Shown here: piece after piece, positions 45,200-57,145 of the stretch | How positions within the stretch are numbered: position 1 is the first letter of the stretch | How the letters are laid out: the number at the start of each line of letters is the position of its first letter | Source of the DNA: Ceratorhiza oryzae-sativae | Taxonomy: Eukaryota; Basidiomycota; Agaricomycetes; Cantharellales; Ceratobasidiaceae | Assembly (NCBI GenBank): GCA_030998015.1 | Contig: JARWMV010000244.1 | Location: 744,001-808,000 of the forward strand | Direction of reading: 5' to 3' | DNA: 64,000 nt | Notes under the pieces: model-generated | What the model saw: the letters and a program-made list of their open reading frames with translations, nothing else | Told to the model about the DNA's origin: nothing | The model's database searches: none | Translations under genes and position numbers: made by a program

Positions 45200-45840
45200 C
45201 TATATTTCCTTTCAAGTAGTCATCCCAAGGGTATCCCATGTCAAGATTTCCGAGTGAATTTCAAAAGGTCGGGAGAAAGATAATCGATTCGAGTGTAGGC
45301 TTCGGATCACATACTCCCAAACGACGATTTTTATAGCATGTATCCGTACCTCTGATGATAGGATGTGCAATTTTGGAACACAGCTACACGGTGTGGTCTC
45401 ACTCGACTCTCTAGGGTCGGGACTCAACGATTCAAGTTCACCTTGTGGGATGGGCTTAAGTCCTTTCAGAGCTGGATTCTCGGTAAGTCGAATGGAAAGA
45501 GTCATCGATGAGAGCTTCCTAGAGCTCGCCTAGTATCCGGTATTATCAAAGGCCAACGTCTTTATCGGGATTTCAGAGAGGAGCGACTCTGTTGCATCGG
45601 CCTGGTCTGACAATTCATAGTAACTGGGGTCGATCTCCAAGTTATCTTTCTCGGATGACGCCACGGAGAGCATGCCTGGGATCTCTACCAGATGTTCGCT
45701 GAGCAAACCGGAGGTGAAAAGCATTCAAGGCGTTTTAGATGAGCTGCGTGTTTTCCGCTCCACCCACCCAGGATGCCGATGGTGGCATTTATCAGCAGCA
45801 GCGTAGCTAATTTCGGACTGGAAGAGAGGATCGTTGCGTG
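45200..45840 (-). pseudogene. F-box/LRR C-terminal fragment with internal stops
   Basis: On the minus strand, ILSSSPKLATLLLINATI (about 45835-45780), SGLLSEHLVEIPGML, SEIPIKTLAFDNTGY and, after TAG at about 45530, MTLSIRLTENPALKGLKPI and CVPKLHILSSE form an LRR-like series typical of the C-terminal half of these F-box proteins. Pieces are in two frames with an in-frame TAG. No F-box precedes them at this spacing. It is most likely a decayed relative lying downstream of the F-box gene that starts at 47942. Confidence 0.5.
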
Positions 45841-46179
45841 ATACCGGCCGCGAAGTACGCATAGATTACGGCTGCACGCGAGCTGAGCAGGCTGTAGTAT
45901 CGGACGGTGTGGTCAATGGGCGGCGAATCGCAGGATATTACGCTACACAGGTTGACAGATATACACTAATAAATGAGTTTACGCTCGGAACGGTGGCCAC
46001 CTCTTGATGATGTTAATGCGTTTCTGAGCTTCTGCAAACGCTGGTGGCAAATCAAACGCATAGATAACCGCTTTAGAACAACTATCAAATTCGTTTTAGT
46101 TTACTCCCTGCATGGAAAACAGCTATATGCTTGTCGTTACGTCCACCACGCTGAAGCCACGCATGGCCCAGCCACTCGC

Positions 46180-47942
46180 CTACTTCGAGAAAAGACCACA
46201 GCAGGGCCAACTTTCCGTTGCATCCTGTTGAGTAACGATGCATCGAAGGTTTGGAAAAGCGTTCTCTAGTGTAACTAAATCTGTCGTCCTCACGGCTTGA
46301 TCGCGCAGGTGACAACCTTCAAGATGGAGTGTCTGAACACCACAGAGTGACACAACGGTGTGTAAGGGCTCTAGACTTGTGCCCAAGTCACTGTTCACTA
46401 AGTAAAGATGAAGGAGCGGCGACGGGGGTTGTGTGTAGTAACTATCTTTGTGGGAGGCTAGCCCAAGCTCAGAGGCGTGTGTTCAAGCACAGAGGCATTA
46501 GGAATACGAAACTCGATTAGGACAAGATTTTCAAGCGAGGGCATTGCTGGCAGAAGCGAAAGCGCCCATTCAATATGGTCATCAGTGTCGGAGCTGGTGC
46601 ATATGAACGTCTTGATAGGTATACGGCTAGCGAACCGTCGCACCGCATGCAAAATTCGGGCGTTTCGGAGGTCTAAATGCATATCCAGCCGAGACTGACA
46701 ACCAGCTTGGGAAATTATGTGCAGCAGCGCTTCGTAGCTTTCATCGGTAGTTCGGAGAGGCAAACAGTTGTTAGGTCTGGAAGCTGGATATCACTCGACT
46801 CGGTTCGAGCTGCGATGCTCACAAGCAGCCGTCCTTGGATTGTCAAGGTTTTCAACTTGGGGCAGGCACCCAGGATGCTCGTAAGCTCGGATCCAGTAAT
46901 CTCAATTTCTTCCAGGTTAATGAAGGATAGACGCAGTTCAACAAGTCCCCGATAAACCCAGCTGCTCCATGGAACGAACACCTGCAAGTGAAGGAACCTG
47001 ATGGATTCTAGCGGTAGTTCATATATTGGGTCTATGAATACCATCCATTCCCACTCATCTAGATCCGAGTCGTCGTAGGGTGGTCGGAAAATCTTGAGAG
47101 TTTTTTGTTGCTCGGGATTAGCGTCAAGCCAACTCCCTAACACCGTATCTATTGTTGCCACATTGTCTGCCATGAAATTTATCTCCAAAGTACCTATATG
47201 AGAACCCAGTTTCTCGAAAAGTTCCAGTTGCCGGCCAACCTCTCGTTCGTATAGTTCGGCCCGAGCCGTTTCCTCGTCTATTGCACGGAAACCCAGCTGG
47301 AGAGGACTCCCATCTGAGCGTTCGAGCAGCAGTTGAGCAAGGTTGTGGTTATTGTCTTCCAATGCGAGATGCATGCCCGACCACAAGCGCGGCATATTAA
47401 TCGCGATACTTCTCCAGTACGAACTGACCCCAGCTAGATCCAGGGCAGTTCTCAGGCGAGACATTGTATTCCGGTCAAATGATTCGTAAACCATCGAAAA
47501 AATGCAAGTTAGAATCTCGGGAGGTAGGGCGTGGATAGGTGTCATTGACGTCGAGGCATTCCGGGCAACGGCTAGCCGGCGGTTTGCTTCGTGGAGCGTG
47601 TTTTGATCCGAGGCGAGACTATTGAGTTCGGCATCCACAGTCGCTAGAGTCAATTTAACGGGACAGTGCCTAGAGACCTCGGTCGGTGGTTGAGTGCAGA
47701 CGATAGCTAAGTGGGCAGAGGCAGCGGCGTAGGCGTGAATTGCAGTGGCCAGGTTAGAACGGTGTACTTTCCAGTCGCTGAGCGCCTTTTCGACCTCACA
47801 TACATCGCTTTTCTGCGCCTGGCTTGACACCTAACGCGAGGCGGAAAGAAAAGAAAAAAAGAGCAAAAAGTGTAATTCAAATGCACCAGCAACTAATGAA
47901 ACTCACCTCGGTTGCTTTTCGATTGCAGGTACTATGGTGCAT
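46180..47942 (-). CDS. F-box/LRR protein with apparent frame break near 46760
   Basis: Exon 1 (47942-47907, MHHSTCNRKATE) is joined by a 76-bp GT-AG intron to a long exon from 47830 (VSSQAQKSDVCEVEKALSDW). The F-box core PIHALPPEILTCIFSMVYES is followed by LDLAGVSSYWRSIAINMPRLW, then leucine-rich segments: SIRFLHLQVF, LVELRLSFINLEEIEI and LKTLTIQGRLL. At about 46760 the frame would end KATKRCCT, but the neighbouring frame continues with typical sequence (PLRTTDESYEALLHIISQAG, ASRIPIKTFICTSS, MPSLENLVLIEFRIP). This suggests a lost base. The final exon VQTLHLEGCHLRDQ ... LENAFPNLR ends at 46180; its upstream splice is uncertain. The protein is a putative SCF ubiquitin-ligase receptor. Confidence 0.65.
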
Positions 47943-48289
47943 ACGGGGTTCTAGGTACAATAGGGTACAGGAGATGTTTGTTGGGTGGATGGAGGGCACT
48001 CGAGGTGGTTGCGTGTTTGAACCTTTAGAAATGACCAATAGCCAATATGGGTTTGTTAGTCATCAATTAGCTAGACTCGCTGTTTCTCTTCTATTCATGA
48101 GTTCAAATGTGAACGTGCTAGGCTATGAGGACATATGTGCTTAGCAGAAGTGTAGTCAAGTTATAGCAAAATTTATAGAGGGATGCTTGCACACGAATAC
48201 TTCACAATAAAGGCCAGATCAATGTGAAACGTAAAAACCACAACATCCTATCTTCACACGTTGAGGAATTTGAAGTATTCGCAGCCTGC
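47943..48289. other. Intergenic region between F-box gene and P450
   Basis: About 350 bp between the start of the F-box gene (-) and the 3' end of the P450 (-). It should contain the F-box promoter. No other signal was seen. Confidence 0.4.
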
Positions 48290-50510
48290 TTATGCGCACT
48301 CGTCACGTATCCATGCCTCGCGCCCATTGCGAGGCTTGATATCGCAATCGAACGGAACGGGATGACTGTCCATCAGATAGATTTCAGAACCAACGCATTC
48401 AGACATGCTTGGGCGCGACTAACCTGATAATGTCATTGGTGTACGTCTCTGAAGGGACAATTTCCACCCCATTTTCGTCCTTGCATTTGGAAATCGAGAA
48501 GTTTGCTAGCGTGTTACTGGGATCCAGCGTCATTATTATTTCAGACATGGCAGTGGCAATGTTTCGTGTGACACACCTGACCGCTAACCACATGGTTTGT
48601 TGAGCTACATGGACTCCGGGGCACATCCTACAAACAGTTTCGTATCAAGGATCAGCCGCAACATGAGTCTTGTCAAAGCACTCACCTTCGACCATATCCA
48701 AACGCATGTGCCGTTGGATCAGGCGGTGGATTCTCAGTCAAGTATCTTTCTGGCATAAATCTTTCCGGTTGATCATAGACCTTTGGATCATGTAGAATTT
48801 TCCTGGTCAACCCGATGAGCTCTACGGATTATGGAAGATAAAACTGGAGGACAAGTACCATACGTTGACTATAACAGTAGTATATGCCGGAATTCGATAC
48901 GTTTTACCATCCACAATCACATTGTTATCGTCCTTTCCGTGTAGTCTTCTCCCTACAAGATTGAGCACAGGATGCCACCGCAGGATTTCTTGGACGAGAG
49001 CATTAGTATATGTCAAGTTTGCGCGGTCCGCCATTGTGATAAAGTGAGGCACGCCGGAAAATCGCCTTTCGAAGTAGTCAGCGATCTCGGCCTGCGCTTT
49101 GATCTGGACGTCTGGATAGAGAGTCATTGCAAGAAAGAAGGATTGGATGGCCGAGACTGTCGTGTCAGCGCCTGCTCCATATAAAGACGATGCTAGGATC
49201 TAATGGGTAGCAAGGTTAATTGGGCACGACTCATCGTTCATTTTGATAACGACTCACTTTTATATGGTGCGTTTTCTCCTCGTCGAGAGCCTCGCCATCC
49301 TCGGGCTGAAGTAACTTGGATGTGAAAGAGTCCTCCGCAGTTCCTGCATCCTGCATCGCAAACCCACAAACCCATTATTACAGCACTCCACAGAATAGGC
49401 ATGAGACACAAACCATCTGATCCAGTACATACTGGAAAGTTTCATTTTCGTATGCATCAATGCTCTTTTGCCAGACCCGAATTTTCCGCTTGATGACTGT
49501 AAAGGGAAACCACGCTGGCAGGTATCGAACTATGCGGGCCGTGAGCTTGGCAAGTTTATCAAGCGAGAATCCTGCTTACGAAGTGGAAAGACTTCAACCA
49601 TCCATCTCCCGGGTGCCAAGACTGGGTGGGGGTAAAATAGTATTAAAAGTGGGGAGCCCAAGTCAGGTATGGTGACATACCATCCGAAAATACCGCCATG
49701 ACCTCCTCCGCAGCCTGCACAAATCGATCATCTGATGAATCTACTTTGTACCCATAGACCATTCGTATCGCAACGCTCGCTGAAAGTCTAATCGCAAGTG
49801 TTAATTATGGCAGCAACCCAGCTAAACTTGATCATCGTGGCCCACAAGTGTATGTGTTTCATAAATTTCTCAGGAGTCTCGACGAGGCGTCGCATGTACC
49901 TCCGAACTTCATACTGTTGCAACGGGACGTAGTCCAGAGACACTCGGTTGTTGAGAGCACGTTGAAGTAGTGTTCGATAGTATTTGGTAGTCGCATTATA
50001 TTCCATGAAGATGATGTCGTGCTCCCACCCACCTCTGGCGGGCTGGTGAGTAATAGGAGATGGGTAACTTGACACGTAGATACAACTTACAACTTCGCCA
50101 CCTCACTAACATATCTATCCGAGTACTGTGCCGCTTTTTTCTCAAACAGATCGGTCGCGATTCGTGGATCGTCCACTAGTATCATCTTCTGATGCAGCAT
50201 TCGAGCCATTACAAGGGGTCCTATCAAATTGTCAAAGCGATGGGCGACAAACGGGGTATGAGCAATACTAACCGTATTGCTTGTTGTACTCGGCAAACGT
50301 CAACCAAAACGCTTTCGAGTTTCGAAGCTGGATTCGGCTTTGGAGTGAAAGTCTAACAAATGTATAAAGGCTCACCTCTAAAGCGCTCCCAAATATGATA
50401 TTTCCACGGGGCCCTGGAGGCAGAGGTATGGAAGGCTTCGTCCAGTACCACCATACCAGAACCGCGATACAGGTACCAACGATGGCGCCAGGCCACAGCG
50501 CAGAGTCCAT
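48290..50510 (-). CDS. Cytochrome P450 monooxygenase 1 (microsomal, intact)
   Basis: Heme-thiolate monooxygenase anchored in the endoplasmic reticulum by the N-terminal helix ALWPGAIVGTCIAVLVWWYW, followed by the proline hinge PLPPGPRG. Downstream exons show LRNSKAFWLTFAEYNKQYG and MILVDDPRIATDLFEK. The I-helix oxygen-binding motif is YGAGADTTVSAIQSFFLAM. The K-helix ExxR is VQEILRWHPVL. The PERF-like region is QPERFMPERY. The heme loop AFGYGRRMCPGVHVAQQ carries the Cys ligand, split by an intron after GRR. The last exon, after an intron starting GTTAGTC, reads SHPVPFDCDIKPRNG and stops at 48290. About ten or more exons give roughly 500 residues. The closest general similarity is to basidiomycete P450s often annotated as O-methylsterigmatocystin oxidoreductase-like. 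The substrate is unknown. Confidence 0.88.
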
Positions 50511-50912
50511 CCGAGACGGTGGTGGTCGACGTCCGAGGAGGCTCCCCGAAGCAGTGATGGGAACCCTGTCATAAATCCCCGAATATCAACACTAACGAGG
50601 TGCGGCCAGTCGTGCCCGAAGACGAAACGTGAGTATTGGATATCCATTAAAATGACGACCAAAGCGAGCTGGTGTAGTCCATGCAATCATCCGTAGCTCG
50701 GGATTGCCATCATAGATGGTCGTCGCCTGGAGCTTCACGGATGCCGTAATGGTCGTCCCTGATCAACAGATCCGCCTGGGTTCCGCGTTGTGTCGATTCG
50801 CTATCGGACAACCACCATCTTGACCGAGCCGACAATTTCTATTTGTGCCAGATACAAATCTAGAATAGATCTCAATTTTTGCTCTGCTGCTATATCCCAA
50901 CCCACGTCTCTC
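50511..50912. promoter_or_regulatory. Divergent promoter region, P450 1 and PP2C
   Basis: About 400 bp between divergent start codons (P450 ATG at 50510 minus, PP2C ATG at 50913 plus). No clear TATA box was found on either strand. The two genes could share regulatory elements. Confidence 0.4.
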
Positions 50913-52356
50913 ATGGCAGCGCCTCACTTTCAGTCATATACCAAAGACGGACGGAAATACACAAATTTGGGAGCGCCGGCTGGCTATGGACCATGGCCCT
51001 TTGAAGAAATCCATGAGCCCGAATTAACTCAACGTCTCTCCCTCATGTCCGGCGCGAAAACTTCTACTGTCTCCGGGCTGCGCGTCGATAGTGTATCATT
51101 TCAGCCTTGTCCTTCCGAGGAAGAGAGCTCTCAGGATCGGGTATATTCTGGTGTATGCAAGATAGATGAGGATTCAACTCCATGGTCACTTGTAGCTGTC
51201 TTTGACGGTACGGGATGCAATCCGGCTTGGAGAACGACGGGGCAATTGATCGAAAGTAGCGGTTTGTAGGACATGCTGGTCATGACTGTGCCGACCACGC
51301 CCTCGAGAAGTTCCCAGAACATCTACGCCAGGTGCTCTCTCAACGAAAAAACGGATCCCACCTCGCGTCCGCTATCAAACAAGCCTTCAAGTCTTTTGAC
51401 GACGCGATCACCCGGGACGTTCTTTCGATTTTTCCCAGCGCCGAGGCTCTTCGCAGCATACCAGAGGCTGACCTCAAGGCTATGATCAACGACCATGAAT
51501 CCGGCGGAGAAGTTTACAAGAAAATCATCCTTGCTATGAGGGGCACCACCGCCCTCACCGCCCTCGTAGATGGGCCACGGAAGAACCTCTGGGTGGCGGG
51601 AATCGGGGATTGTCGTGCGAGTATGTGTTTATTTCGGGCGTGATATATTCGAGCCCAGCTCTGACGCTATCATTAGTCCTCGGCGTAAAGCTTTCCAACG
51701 GGCAGTGGGAGGCTCGGGACCTCATACCTCCTCACAACGGGACGAATCCGCGTGAGATGCAAAATATTCGCGATGCGCATCCAGGAGAGCCCAAGGTCAC
51801 GGCTCGCGGTCGGGTGCTCGGTGCTATTGCAGTCACGCGAGGTTCGTCAGATGCTAGTGACTGCGCATCAATGTTACTCACCCTTCTAAACATAGCATTT
51901 GGCGACACGACTTTTAAATTGCCTGCGGAATACACCCGCCATGTTTTTCTCAATGCCAATCCCGGCTTCCGAGTCCACTCTTCCGTCCATGACGTAGTAG
52001 CTATCAACCATACCCCACCGTACCTAAGTGCCGCACCTGACATTCAACATATCAGCCTCGCATCGGAATACTCGAGTGCCCCACGGTTCTTAATCATGGG
52101 TTCGGATGGCTTAGTCGACGAAAGTGTGGTGAATCGTGGTTACGAAGCAGCATGGTTCCAGATACTCGTACAACACATTGGTGCTCAACTCGACGCGGGA
52201 AAAGAAAAAGACGCAGGGCCGAATGGGAACCTTGCCCTGTGCGCGCTGCGTCAACTTCTCGGAGGTGATAACACCGAACGTGTATCGGCTTACATGACCC
52301 TCGAGACCATGCATCGCTGGATGGATGACACGAGTATCCAGGTGATCGTGTTCTAG
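50913..52356 (+). CDS. PP2C-type protein phosphatase (pyruvate-dehydrogenase-phosphatase-like)
   Basis: Mg/Mn-dependent Ser/Thr phosphatase. Start ATG 50913 (MAAPHFQSYTKDGRKYTNLG). The first metal motif VAVFDGHAGHDCADHAL is restored by removing an intron after 51207 (GTACGG to TTTGTAG). The second exon carries LAMRGTTALTALV and VAGIGDCRA. After GTATGT...CATTAG come ILGVKLSNG and PPHNGTNPREMQNI, then GRVLGAIAVTRAFGD (intron GTTCGT to CATAG inside it) and NHTPPYLSAAPDI. Late motifs are FLIMGSDGLVDE and the final DDTSIQVIVF. All Asp positions expected for two-metal catalysis are present. Length (about 420 residues) and the PPYLxAxP/TRAFGD pattern resemble fungal mitochondrial pyruvate dehydrogenase phosphatases, but no clear mitochondrial presequence is visible. 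Confidence 0.88.
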
Positions 52357-52718
52357 GTGTACGTCGTGTACGAATTCTACTTCCTTATTCGAAGTGTGCT
52401 TTCTCAATTGGGGCTGGCGGACTGCATGCGTCAGACTCATTCCCGGCCGGCGCCTCGGGCTTCGTGAAGCACCTGGTGGGCGCTATCAATCTATTTCTGA
52501 CCCTACAGCCTAAAATTAGATACAGCGGCATGTGGGCCCTTTAATCGAATATGACTATATGAATAACACTCCATACGTTCAGACGTTCAGCCCATACGCA
52601 TCGCCTCGTGTGGCTCATCTTCCATCACTCGGCAAGGAGCGGATGTCATTCGCCTTCGTGCTAAGCTCTCGGCTAAAAAGTCATGGAGCTCAGTGGGTGT
52701 CATTGCAGGATTCTGGAC
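52357..52718. other. Intergenic region upstream of the aspartic protease
   Basis: About 360 bp between two plus-strand genes. It should contain the PP2C 3' UTR and the protease promoter; no distinct element was identified. Confidence 0.4.
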
Positions 52719-54340
52719 ATGGCTGCCTCTCTCTTGCTCGTCGCGCTCTCGGCCGTTTGTGCCGTCCGTGCTGCCCCGTCATCCTCGCCTCCAAAGGCCA
52801 CAAAACTCACATTGTCAAGGCATGTTTTGGCCGGGGGTGCTTCGCCTCGAAACGTTGGTCGTCTTGCGCTTTCTCCTAAGAGCGAGCCACTCCAGGATTA
52901 CTACAAGGGAACAGACCTCCAGTGAATTTTTATTTAATTTACTCCGCATCAGGATATTTTAACCTATTTTATCATAGGTGGTACGGCGTGATCCAAGCCG
53001 GAACCCCGCCACAGAATTTTACCGTCGTATTCGATACCGGCAGCTTTTCAGGAGAGATTCCCAGTTAGTGCCCCTCTGGATACATACGACAATCTTTGGC
53101 TTAATCTTAGGATAGGCATCTCTTGCTCTACTTGTGTCAACCAAAAAAAGTTCAACTCGGCCGCATCCTCGACTTTTCATGACTATCACCAGTCGAGCAC
53201 GGAGAACTTTGGCACTGGCGTTGGTGTAGACCCAAGTGTGAGTGGCAAACACATCCATTTGTATCACTGTTCTTAGGGTGTGTTATTTTTATAGGATTAC
53301 GAGAGCCTGACATTGTCCGCCGTTCGGGACACCGTTGCGATCGCCGGCCTTTCCGCCGCCGATACTGACTTTTACCTGATTACGAAGCAATCGTCTGGGT
53401 TCAACGCGGATCCCTTCGATGGTATCTTTGGTGAGCGCAAGTCAAAGATGATAGATTCGTTCAAAAACCCTTACGAGACGATGCCCAACAGGTATGGGAT
53501 ACAATGGTGATGGCACCGTTTTCCAAAATCTGGTCAATCAAGGGCTCCCAGGTATTATGTCTTTATAAAATATACAGAACATCCGCTCATGATAGTTATA
53601 GCTGTCTTTGGGATGTGGCTCACTCCCAAGTCGGTGGGTGGTGCCGAGTTGACGTTGGGTGGCTACGACAGTAGCAAGTTTAGCGGTGCCTTGACTTATA
53701 TTCCGATTGACCCTAGCACACAGGTGAGTTCTTTGAGCCCTGGGAGTAACGGCGTCGAGACAAACCCCGCATACATAGGGCTTTTGGCAACTCGTTTCAT
53801 CTCAATACGCCGTAAACGGCAAGACCTCGAGCATACTCAAGCAAACGACTCATGTTATCTTTGATAGCGGAACGAGCAACGTAAGTGACATATCTCATAT
53901 CGGGTTGGCTTAAATTATTTAACCAAATCTTGTGTTCACAGATCGTGTTCCCCAAAGCCGTGACTGAGGCCATGTATGCGTTGATCTCTCCGAAAATCAA
54001 AGCATTTGGAACCAAGGGCGCATATGGGCTTCCATGCTCGGAAATCGGCTCGCTCACCGCCAAACTCGACTTTACCTTCAAGACTACCTCTGGAAAGGTA
54101 TAGAGTGATATATTCGAGTACGAGAACGACTTACCCATGACGATCTAGGCATTCAACCTGACGATACCTCCCGAGGAACTCAATGTCGGACCGTTTGCTA
54201 GCGATCCTTCAACGTGCCAGACGTTGATCAACGCACAAAGCGGGTACTATATTCTTGGCGGTAGCCTGTTGAAGCACTACTACAGCGTGTGGGACCAACA
54301 GAGTTCACGTATGGGTTTTGCGGCAGGTAAGGGCATATAG
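52719..54340 (+). CDS. Secreted pepsin-like aspartic protease (A1 family)
   Basis: Start ATG 52719 with a good signal peptide MAASLLLVALSAVCAVRAAP, a basic propeptide (to about residue 65), then YGVIQAGTPPQNFTVVFDTG, carrying the first catalytic Asp (DTGS). Downstream pieces are CVNQKKFNSAASSTFHDY, FNADPFDGIFGMGYNGDGTV (joined across an intron ending CAACAG) and VGGAELTLGGYDSSKF. The second catalytic motif is THVIFDSGTSN (DSGT), followed by IVFPKAVTEAMYALI, then LPCSEIGSLTAKLDFTFK with one half of a disulfide, and YYILGGSLLKHYYSVWDQQ. It ends GFAAGKGI at TAG 54338-54340. About nine exons give roughly 400 residues, normal for the family. Both catalytic loops are intact. Extracellular nutrition or host-tissue degradation is the likely role (inference). 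Confidence 0.9.
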
Positions 54341-55104
54341 TCGTTTAGATGAGATCGCTCTAACATTGAAGCTTGTAAGGTTCACCCTAAAACTCTTACG
54401 TGCAGCAATTGTGCCTCATCGTGAATGTAAACCTAATACAGTATATGCATAAGTCCAAACCTCGTCTACGCTCAGTCAATAAATTCGAATTCCTCCCGCA
54501 AACTCTCCTCGCATCTATTCCTTGGGACAGTGGTGCTTAAGGTCTCGGATGACTGAAACACAGAGTTAATCAGAAAATACCCGTATCAATCCGTGACTCA
54601 CCTAATTAGGTCTGTGGAATGGTGCTCTTCTATCTTCGTCCACCCGAACATCATAATTTGACAGTCAGAAGCTATTTCCCAACCCCTGTGGGGGAAATGT
54701 TCTGGCGAATGATCAAGCTAGAAGCCTGATTGCAACGAATGGCCGGAGGAGATCTGACTCGCTATATCTGACCATTTTACGCTTTCAATGTAGTTGCTCC
54801 AAACGGTCGATCGACGCTGCGCTCGGACTTCTTATCTCCTCGACAGAAGAATACTCCCATTTTCCACCCTCGTGGCTCTTGGGCCGAAACCGCTGGGTTA
54901 TGTTAGTACCCATCACCTCGCTCCTTCCTTGGTAGCTTCAGCTGTAACTCCAGTAAGCGACTCTCTCCGCTCTGGTTACTCGTCGATCTATCCTCTAGTT
55001 CACCAATTTGATGTCTTGTATCATGTTAGATGGTGGTATGCTGCACGCGACTTGCCGATTTTTGTCTGCAGCTGAATATGATCACTGCGACCTCACTGGC
55101 AAGC
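54341..55104. other. Intergenic region
   Basis: About 760 bp without coding character; short frames on the plus strand (54794-55075) lack features. Confidence 0.4.
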
Positions 55105-55554
55105 TTACTTGATGTGACATTTTTGAGGTAAGCTCGCCCAACTAGCGGTTAATCTGCGATGATTCGACGTCGGCAGCGTGCTGTCCAATGACCCCCTTCG
55201 AAGATAATCCATAGTTAGGGCGGCGTCACACACAGAGCTGGTTGGAGACTCACCATTCCCTCTTTCTCCTTGCTCCTCAGGCTTGCGGTCCGACATGGGA
55301 AAGAATTGGAATTCGACAAAAAAAGGTCACTTATACCATCACACATCCTGCGCCCCACAGGATTGAAGGCGGGTCTTGAATTCCGCTCTAGCCGACGGTA
55401 AGTCGGTGAAATCAGTAGGGCGCATAGGCATATCATCTAGCAGTATGCTTTCGCTGTGACTTGAACTTGATGTTGAGTGGAATCCATATAGAATGCAGTG
55501 TTTCTCAGACGCCCGGAGGGTGCTTCTTTTGCGATTGACACCTGGCGCGGCCAT
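55105..55554 (-). CDS. Small hypothetical protein, tentative
   Basis: ATG 55554 opens MAAPGVNRKRSTLRASEKHC, followed by a Ser-rich stretch (HSTSSSSHSES) and FTDLPSARAEFKTRLQSCGA before a good donor (GCAGGAT|GTGTGA). A possible next exon continues PEEQGERGNG up to another donor GTGAGT at about 55253. The composition is protein-like, but no family is recognised and the 3' end could not be defined. Confidence 0.35.
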
Positions 55555-57145
55555 CAATGCCTCTGTCTATTCCACGTACTCGTTCAACCCTAGTTTTGCA
55601 CTGCCAACGGGCAAGGAACGTCACCGCCGCGGCCCGTAAACCTCACTTTCAGTTTCCAGTTCTGCCACCACATCTAACCTGCCGACCCTTGGTATCTGAA
55701 TGAATTTACGTTAATTTCGCTCGCTTAATTATGCAAGTCTATGTCAACACATGTAAAACAGTTTTGGACGGACCCAGCCAGTTGTAGCGGCCGTGGTCAT
55801 AGTCGAGAGCAAGTTGCGCGTCACCCTCGCGTGGATGAGGGACGATTTGAAATTCAGTCAAAAGGGCAAGCCGCCACGCGCGCCTGTCCACCGCGGTCCT
55901 GCCTGAACTGTGTTACGAAAATCACTGGTGCGAGCGGCGTGTCCCGACTATTGTGGCAATAATATGTTATTGAGTATTTTCATCTCGACTACTCATCCAG
56001 CGAATGTGCATCACTTCATTCTGGGTGAGCGATCTGGCCGTCACATTGAACGTCGTGTATTCCTCGCTGCATCACACACCTCAATGGACAGTAACACCTT
56101 GCCCCGGTGGCTGTCGCTGACAGCTTGAGACTTCACAACGAGTGCTAGGGGCAGACACTGGACGGGTTATGGGACAGATTGCCACGAACGCCCTTCATTC
56201 TGATCTGAGATGAGCCATTGTTCCCCTTCTGCAATCATCAACGTTCAATCTCTTTCCATTTTCTCCGCCGTGTTCGACCGCTTGATGGTGGTTAACGCGC
56301 CTTGCGCGCTTCAATGTGTCATATCTTTCCGCCTATCCTGTGCATATTCACTCCCGCCACCGCTTGGCCAATCTATTCCTTTAGCTTTGTGCCTCGCTCC
56401 AATTTCCCCGACTCCCCAGAGTTGTCCTGCGTCTCTGCGTCACCCAAGGTGTGTGTGATTCCCATTAAGCTTTGCGGGGTAAAGAAGCGCTTCTACCAAT
56501 ATGTCGATCATCAATAGCAATTTTGACTCAAGGTAAGATCTTCATCTGGTTCGGCGCGCAAGTGTTGCTGATGCCGCGACTATCTAAGAAGAAAGCCAAG
56601 GAGAAATTCTACTATAGAAGCGCAAATGAACGGAGCAGAATATTTAGATGCCATGCGCGATACCATTGGATGCATTATGAAGGCTAAGCTTCGGTCTGGA
56701 CTGAGTAATTCGACTCCTATTTCTGTGCCCCTCTCGACTAGTGCGGGCCTGCAACATCACCGCCGGAGGAACACACTATAAAATCCGAGGCTCGGATTCA
56801 TGGTAAGGCTCCCCTGCGATTTTAACCCCCCCCCCTACATCGTTAAAACGATATGCGTTTTTTCGCGAACTTACTTACGGTGTGCAATACCATGAGCGCA
56901 CTCCGCTTGCTGCTCGGGTTCGTAGCACCCACAGACATTGCACTCCCAAGCTGGCAGGCGATGTGAGTTCCATTGGGCAACTGGTTTACATATTGGAGAA
57001 AGCTGATACTTGTCCCATAGCACGAGAGTCCCATCTCTCGCGACTGTCGACCCCGTCAGGGTGTCGATATCCCTCCGCTCCCTTATTCCCCCCACTCTTC
57101 CCTCCCCCTCGACCCCAAAGCTCATGATCACACGACTGGCGAGGA
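55555..57145. other. Intergenic region
   Basis: About 1.6 kb. Short frames on both strands lack domains and overlap one another. A C9 run sits at about 56826-56834. No gene, RNA or repeat is supported. Confidence 0.4.
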